The notes beneath the pieces are model-generated. The model did no database searches and had not been told where the DNA came from. It saw only the letters and a list, made by a program, of their open reading frames with translations. A program made the translations under genes and the position numbers. A DNA stretch of 8,543 nt from the NCBI GenBank assembly GCA_945929285.1, contig CAMEOC010000030.1, positions 1 through 8,543 of the forward strand, in the 5' to 3' direction. The DNA comes from an uncultured Mucispirillum sp. GTDB taxonomy: Bacteria; Chrysiogenota; Deferribacteres; Deferribacterales; Mucispirillaceae. Shown one piece after another: positions 6,661-8,543 of this stretch (positions are counted from its first letter, which is position 1; every line of letters begins with the position of its first letter).

Positions 6661-7743
6661 CTATAAATCGTTTTTAAGTGTACCTTTTTGGTATGAAGTG
6701 TTGGAAGTTTCCTGCAGGGCGGCATTTTGTTTATTAATATTTCTATAGTTATTAAAGAAATCTACCACATCTGTTTTTTCTGCTTTGCTGTATGGGTTAT
6801 CAGATATTCCAATATCTTTTAAGCGAATATTTGCCCAGTACTTAATAAAATTTTCTGATATCTGGCTGTTAATACCTGCAACTTCATACTTATCACCACC
6901 ATCTTTTGCCCCTACTCCTTCCTGTTCTACAACAGTTTTTGCTATATCTAATGCAATTGTTTTAAAAGTGCCGTTATCAAAAAGATATTTAAACCCTTGA
7001 GATTCTTCTTTTGATAAAATATTTAATACATTCTTGCCTGTTACCACATGGACAGATAACTCATCATGAGCTATTAATTTAATGGTTTTTGTAAAACCAG
7101 AAATAGCATTATCGTAGTTATTATTAATAATAAATGTAACAAGAAACGAAAAAGGAAACTTGACGCCTTCTAAAAAATATATACCTAAAAGCAGCCTAAT
7201 AAGTGCAATATTTTTTTCATCTTGTGGGTATTTATCACTATTTTCTATGCAAATTTCAGAAACTTTATCAAAGAGTTCGCATTCATTTTCCATGCGTTTT
7301 TTTACAAACTCATCAGTATAAACTAAATCTAAAGTATGGGCTGCATCATGGCCAAATACTTCAGAAAGTCCGTAAGAATAAGATTCTGCATGTATTGCTT
7401 CTTCAATAGCTATCCTTGAATATAAAAGGCTCCATATAGAACTTGTAACAACCTGAGAAAGCACATAGCCAATACCACTTGTAACACCACTATCCATAAG
7501 TGTTTGATAAGCAATATTAAGCTTAAAAGCACGCTTTGCATCAGGGGGCAGTTCCTGAAATTTTGTTTTATCAGATTTGTAATCAATCTCTTTTGTAAAC
7601 CAAGTGTTTGCCTCACTTGCTTCCTTTAGTTTTCTAGCTATATCGTGAGTAATATTATCAATACGAATATAGTTACCAAACTTGCCAAAAAATATTTTTT
7701 CGTTTTCAACTTTAAATGAGATATCTAATACTGGTTTTGCCAT
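6661..7743 (-). CDS. nrdB: Ribonucleoside-diphosphate reductase class Ia beta subunit (diiron tyrosyl-radical protein)
   Basis: NrdB generates and stores the tyrosyl radical that is passed to NrdA; its oxygen-dependent diiron centre makes this an aerobic or microaerobic enzyme. The 360-residue protein carries W48, D84, E115, H118 and radical tyrosine Y122 at the same numbers as E. coli NrdB. It also has E192 (E. coli E204), F196, F200 and I224 around the radical, and D227-E228. The last ligand histidine is H232, four residues after E228, where E. coli has three (E238/H241). Y351 near the C-terminus could serve as the interface relay tyrosine (E. coli Y356), although it lies only nine residues from the end. 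The C-terminal tail, which docks on NrdA in this family, ends K-N-D-L. nrdB precedes nrdA, the reverse of the E. coli order. The gene sits behind a cobalamin riboswitch and terminator, so B12 probably represses it. AGGAAAG precedes the ATG. Confidence 0.96.
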   Translation of the reverse strand: MAKPVLDISFKVENEKIFFGKFGNYIRIDNITHDIARKLKEASEANTWFTKEIDYKSDKTKFQELPPDAKRAFKLNIAYQTLMDSGVTSGIGYVLSQVVTSSIWSLLYSRIAIEEAIHAESYSYGLSEVFGHDAAHTLDLVYTDEFVKKRMENECELFDKVSEICIENSDKYPQDEKNIALIRLLLGIYFLEGVKFPFSFLVTFIINNNYDNAISGFTKTIKLIAHDELSVHVVTGKNVLNILSKEESQGFKYLFDNGTFKTIALDIAKTVVEQEGVGAKDGGDKYEVAGINSQISENFIKYWANIRLKDIGISDNPYSKAEKTDVVDFFNNYRNINKQNAALQETSNTSYQKGTLKNDL

Positions 7744-7780
7744 AATACTTTCCTAAATATATATTATTAAATAAGAAAAA

Positions 7781-7851
7781 CTAACTAAGCATGCAGAAAT
7801 ATTTTCAAGCGAGGTCAGTGCATAAAAATAGAGCTTAGCCTGCTTAGTTAG
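7781..7851 (-). terminator. Intrinsic terminator with 11-bp long-range stem, riboswitch expression platform
   Basis: On the minus strand CTAACTAAGCA (7851-7841) is an exact reverse complement of TGCTTAGTTAG (7791-7781). The 3' arm is followed at once by TTTTTCTTAT. The loop is about 49 bases and can form further pairing. Its position, after the riboswitch and 37 bases before the nrdB start codon, is where a transcription-control terminator is expected. Confidence 0.75.
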
Positions 7852-7878
7852 CTATAAAAAGTGGTATAAAATTCAAGA

Positions 7879-7899
7879 TTAAGAATAAGAATAAACCAT
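7879..7899 (-). CDS. Possible six-codon leader ORF between riboswitch and terminator
   Basis: ATG at 7899-7897 opens a frame encoding MVYSYS followed by TAA. A perfect GGAGG (7915-7911) lies 11 bases upstream, slightly farther than ideal. No other start codon uses that strong site. It could be a translated leader affecting the downstream terminator, a relic of an earlier gene start, or chance. Confidence 0.25.
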   Translation of the reverse strand: MVYSYS

Positions 7900-7924
7900 T
7901 AGTTAGCTTCCCTCCGAAGAAATA

Positions 7925-8060
7925 GAATAAGATAAGCATATCCTGACTTGCCTTCATCCTCTACCCGCCTTCCCGAATAACAGTGGCATAATGGGTTTCG
8001 TCTAGCTTACAGTTGCGGGGGCAGTGCAGGCTTTTCACCTGACTTCCGCTTACCTCTTTT
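7925..8060 (-). ncRNA. Cobalamin (B12) riboswitch upstream of nrdBA
   Basis: Read on the minus strand, the conserved cobalamin-aptamer elements occur in order: GCGGAAGTCAGGTGAAAAGC (8047-8028, core start), a CCCCGCAACTGTAAG block (8020-8006), GCCACTG (7987-7981, loop of the kissing interaction), CGGGAAGGCGGG (7975-7964), GATGAAGGCAAGTCAGGATA (7957-7938, containing the B12-box AGTCAGGA) and GCTTATC (7937-7931). The last pairs with GGTAAGC (8053-8047, one G-U) to close the aptamer. The family binds adenosyl- or methyl-type cobalamins and usually represses when bound. Here it lies in the untranslated leader of nrdB, followed by an intrinsic terminator. B12 repression of a B12-independent class Ia reductase is known in Streptomyces (nrdABS), so the arrangement makes biological sense. 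Confidence 0.94.
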
Positions 8061-8110
8061 TTATTTCTAGCAGAAAAATATGATATATTCAAGAATAAAT
8101 TTTTTTATAA

Positions 8111-8139
8111 ATTATAAGCTATTGATAATAGTATGGAAA
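8111..8139 (-). promoter_or_regulatory. Candidate promoter of the riboswitch-nrdBA transcript
   Basis: On the minus strand an exact TATAAT (8111-8116) lies 17 bases after TTTCCA (8134-8139). Transcription would start near 8104, about 45 bases before the aptamer. An alternative pair, TTGAAT with TAGAAA, lies closer to the aptamer and is less convincing. Confidence 0.5.
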
Positions 8140-8193
8140 AAATTTTAAAAGACATTCTGTGACATAAGCATAATATAAATTGAAAAATATAAG

Positions 8194-8221
8194 TTGATTT
8201 TTACATTTAAGGTGGTAAAGT
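8194..8221 (+). promoter_or_regulatory. Weak candidate promoter of the divergent exported-protein gene
   Basis: TTGATT (8194-8199) and TAAAGT (8216-8221) are separated by 16 bases and lie 26 bases before the ATG at 8248. Both match consensus only partly. Confidence 0.25.
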
Positions 8222-8247
8222 GTTACTAAACTTAAGTTGGGAGAATT

Positions 8248-8543
8248 ATGTTTCGTTTTCTAATAATCATAACTTTTTTACTATTACCATTACTTGCAAA
8301 TGCTGAAGTGAAAAAAATCACAAAAACAGAAAGAGTGGTTGTGCCACAAAACCAGTCTGTGGAGCAGGTTTTAAAATACACTAGTGAAAAGTTGGCAAGG
8401 CAGGCAGCAGAAGAAGCAGGGGTGGCAATATCTTCTAACACAACACTTGTAGATGGCAAAATATCAAAAGATGAAGTAAAAATGCAGACAAGTGCCATAG
8501 CCCAAAAGGATACAAAGCTTTTAAAACAGGAAGTAGTAAACGG
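8248..8543 (+). CDS. Exported protein of unknown function, N-terminal part (runs off the window)
   Basis: ATG 8248 follows a GGGAG ribosome binding site. The first 98 codons are open to the window end. Residues 1-18 form a classic Sec signal peptide: M-F-R-F, a leucine/isoleucine-rich core and an A-N-A cleavage site before E19. The mature part begins V-K-K-I-T-K-T-E-R-V-V-V and continues into an alanine- and glutamate-rich helical stretch (K-L-A-R-Q-A-A-E-E-A-G), then S-S-N-T-T-L-V-D-G-K-I-S. This pattern recalls N-terminal domains of envelope proteins of the FlgT/LPP20 type, where a helix of this kind precedes a T-x-V-x-x-G-x-I strand. The similarity is loose and no function is assigned. Translation of the opposite strand here is a shadow. 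The gene is divergent from nrdBA across a 504-base intergenic region. Confidence 0.8.
   Translation, partial: MFRFLIIITFLLLPLLANAEVKKITKTERVVVPQNQSVEQVLKYTSEKLARQAAEEAGVAISSNTTLVDGKISKDEVKMQTSAIAQKDTKLLKQEVVN

Noticed and set aside
6785..7616. Plus- and minus-strand frames of about 70 codons inside nrdB
   Set aside because: They overlap a complete conserved nrdB in other frames and have no motif or ribosome binding site.
7837..8032. Possible antiterminator: minus-strand AGCCTGC in the aptamer (8032-8026) complementary to GCAGGCT (7843-7837) at the terminator arm
   Set aside because: A 7-base match over about 180 bases is expected by chance at this scale, so it is not claimed; folding analysis could revive it.
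8229..8238. Palindrome AACTTAAGTT just before the ribosome site at 8248
   Set aside because: A ten-base AT-rich palindrome is common by chance in this composition and no second copy was found.
7744..8247. NrdR-box search upstream of nrdB
   Set aside because: I saw no pair of NrdR-like palindromes (ACACWATATATWGTGT type) near the candidate promoter.
8232..8498. 88-codon minus-strand frame at the right end
   Set aside because: It lies fully antisense to a plus-strand gene with a good ribosome binding site and a textbook signal peptide; its own translation shows no recognisable features.
1..8543. CRISPR arrays, tRNA or rRNA genes, insertion sequences
   Set aside because: No regularly spaced repeats, cloverleaf-like sequences, rRNA motifs, transposase motifs or terminal inverted repeats were seen on either strand.

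Overview
The window is about 8.5 kb of low-GC DNA from what looks like a Gram-negative bacterium. A secreted or periplasmic protein with a Sec signal peptide, a ClsC-like cardiolipin synthase and a YraN/RNase HII pair all fit. A class Ia (oxygen-requiring) ribonucleotide reductase under a cobalamin riboswitch suggests an organism that meets variable oxygen and probably also owns a B12-dependent reductase elsewhere. A gut or sediment lineage such as Deferribacterota (Mucispirillum-like) is possible, but this is a guess and the sequence does not prove it.

Layout, left to right. (1) Positions 1-402, + strand: the last 16 codons of a probable RNase HII gene (rnhB), followed by a complete yraN-family gene. 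(2) Positions 489-2628, + strand: a Type II restriction-modification pair. The endonuclease comes first; its C-terminal part resembles the B3-like DNA-recognition domain of NgoFVII/NgoAVII enzymes. A complete C5-cytosine methyltransferase follows. The pair sits between yraN and the convergent cls gene and is strikingly AT-rich, as expected of an acquired cassette. (3) Positions 2647-4302, - strand: a membrane-anchored phospholipase D-family cardiolipin synthase with two intact HKD motifs. (4) Positions 4399-7743, - strand: the class Ia ribonucleotide reductase operon in the order nrdB-nrdA. nrdB is intact and keeps the E. coli-type diiron/tyrosyl-radical residues. nrdA is split by a single -1 frameshift at a T-rich run (about 6255-6270); apart from this it has every catalytic cysteine, although its N-terminal ATP cone is shortened. 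(5) Positions 7744-8247: a 504-base intergenic region. On the - strand it holds a promoter, a clear cobalamin riboswitch (about 7925-8060), a possible six-codon leader ORF, and an intrinsic terminator made of an 11-bp long-range inverted repeat plus a U-tract just before nrdB. (6) Position 8248 to the end, + strand: the start of a divergent gene for an exported protein of unknown function.

The main biology is a B12-dependent switch on an oxygen-dependent reductase. When cobalamin is plentiful the riboswitch would favour termination upstream of nrdB, leaving dNTP synthesis to a B12-dependent (class II) enzyme. When cobalamin is scarce, nrdBA would be transcribed. The frameshift raises the question of whether this backup pathway still works. 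I did not find a wholly new system. The points most worth checking are the riboswitch expression platform, the nrdA frameshift and short ATP cone, and an unusual spacing of one iron-ligand pair in NrdB.
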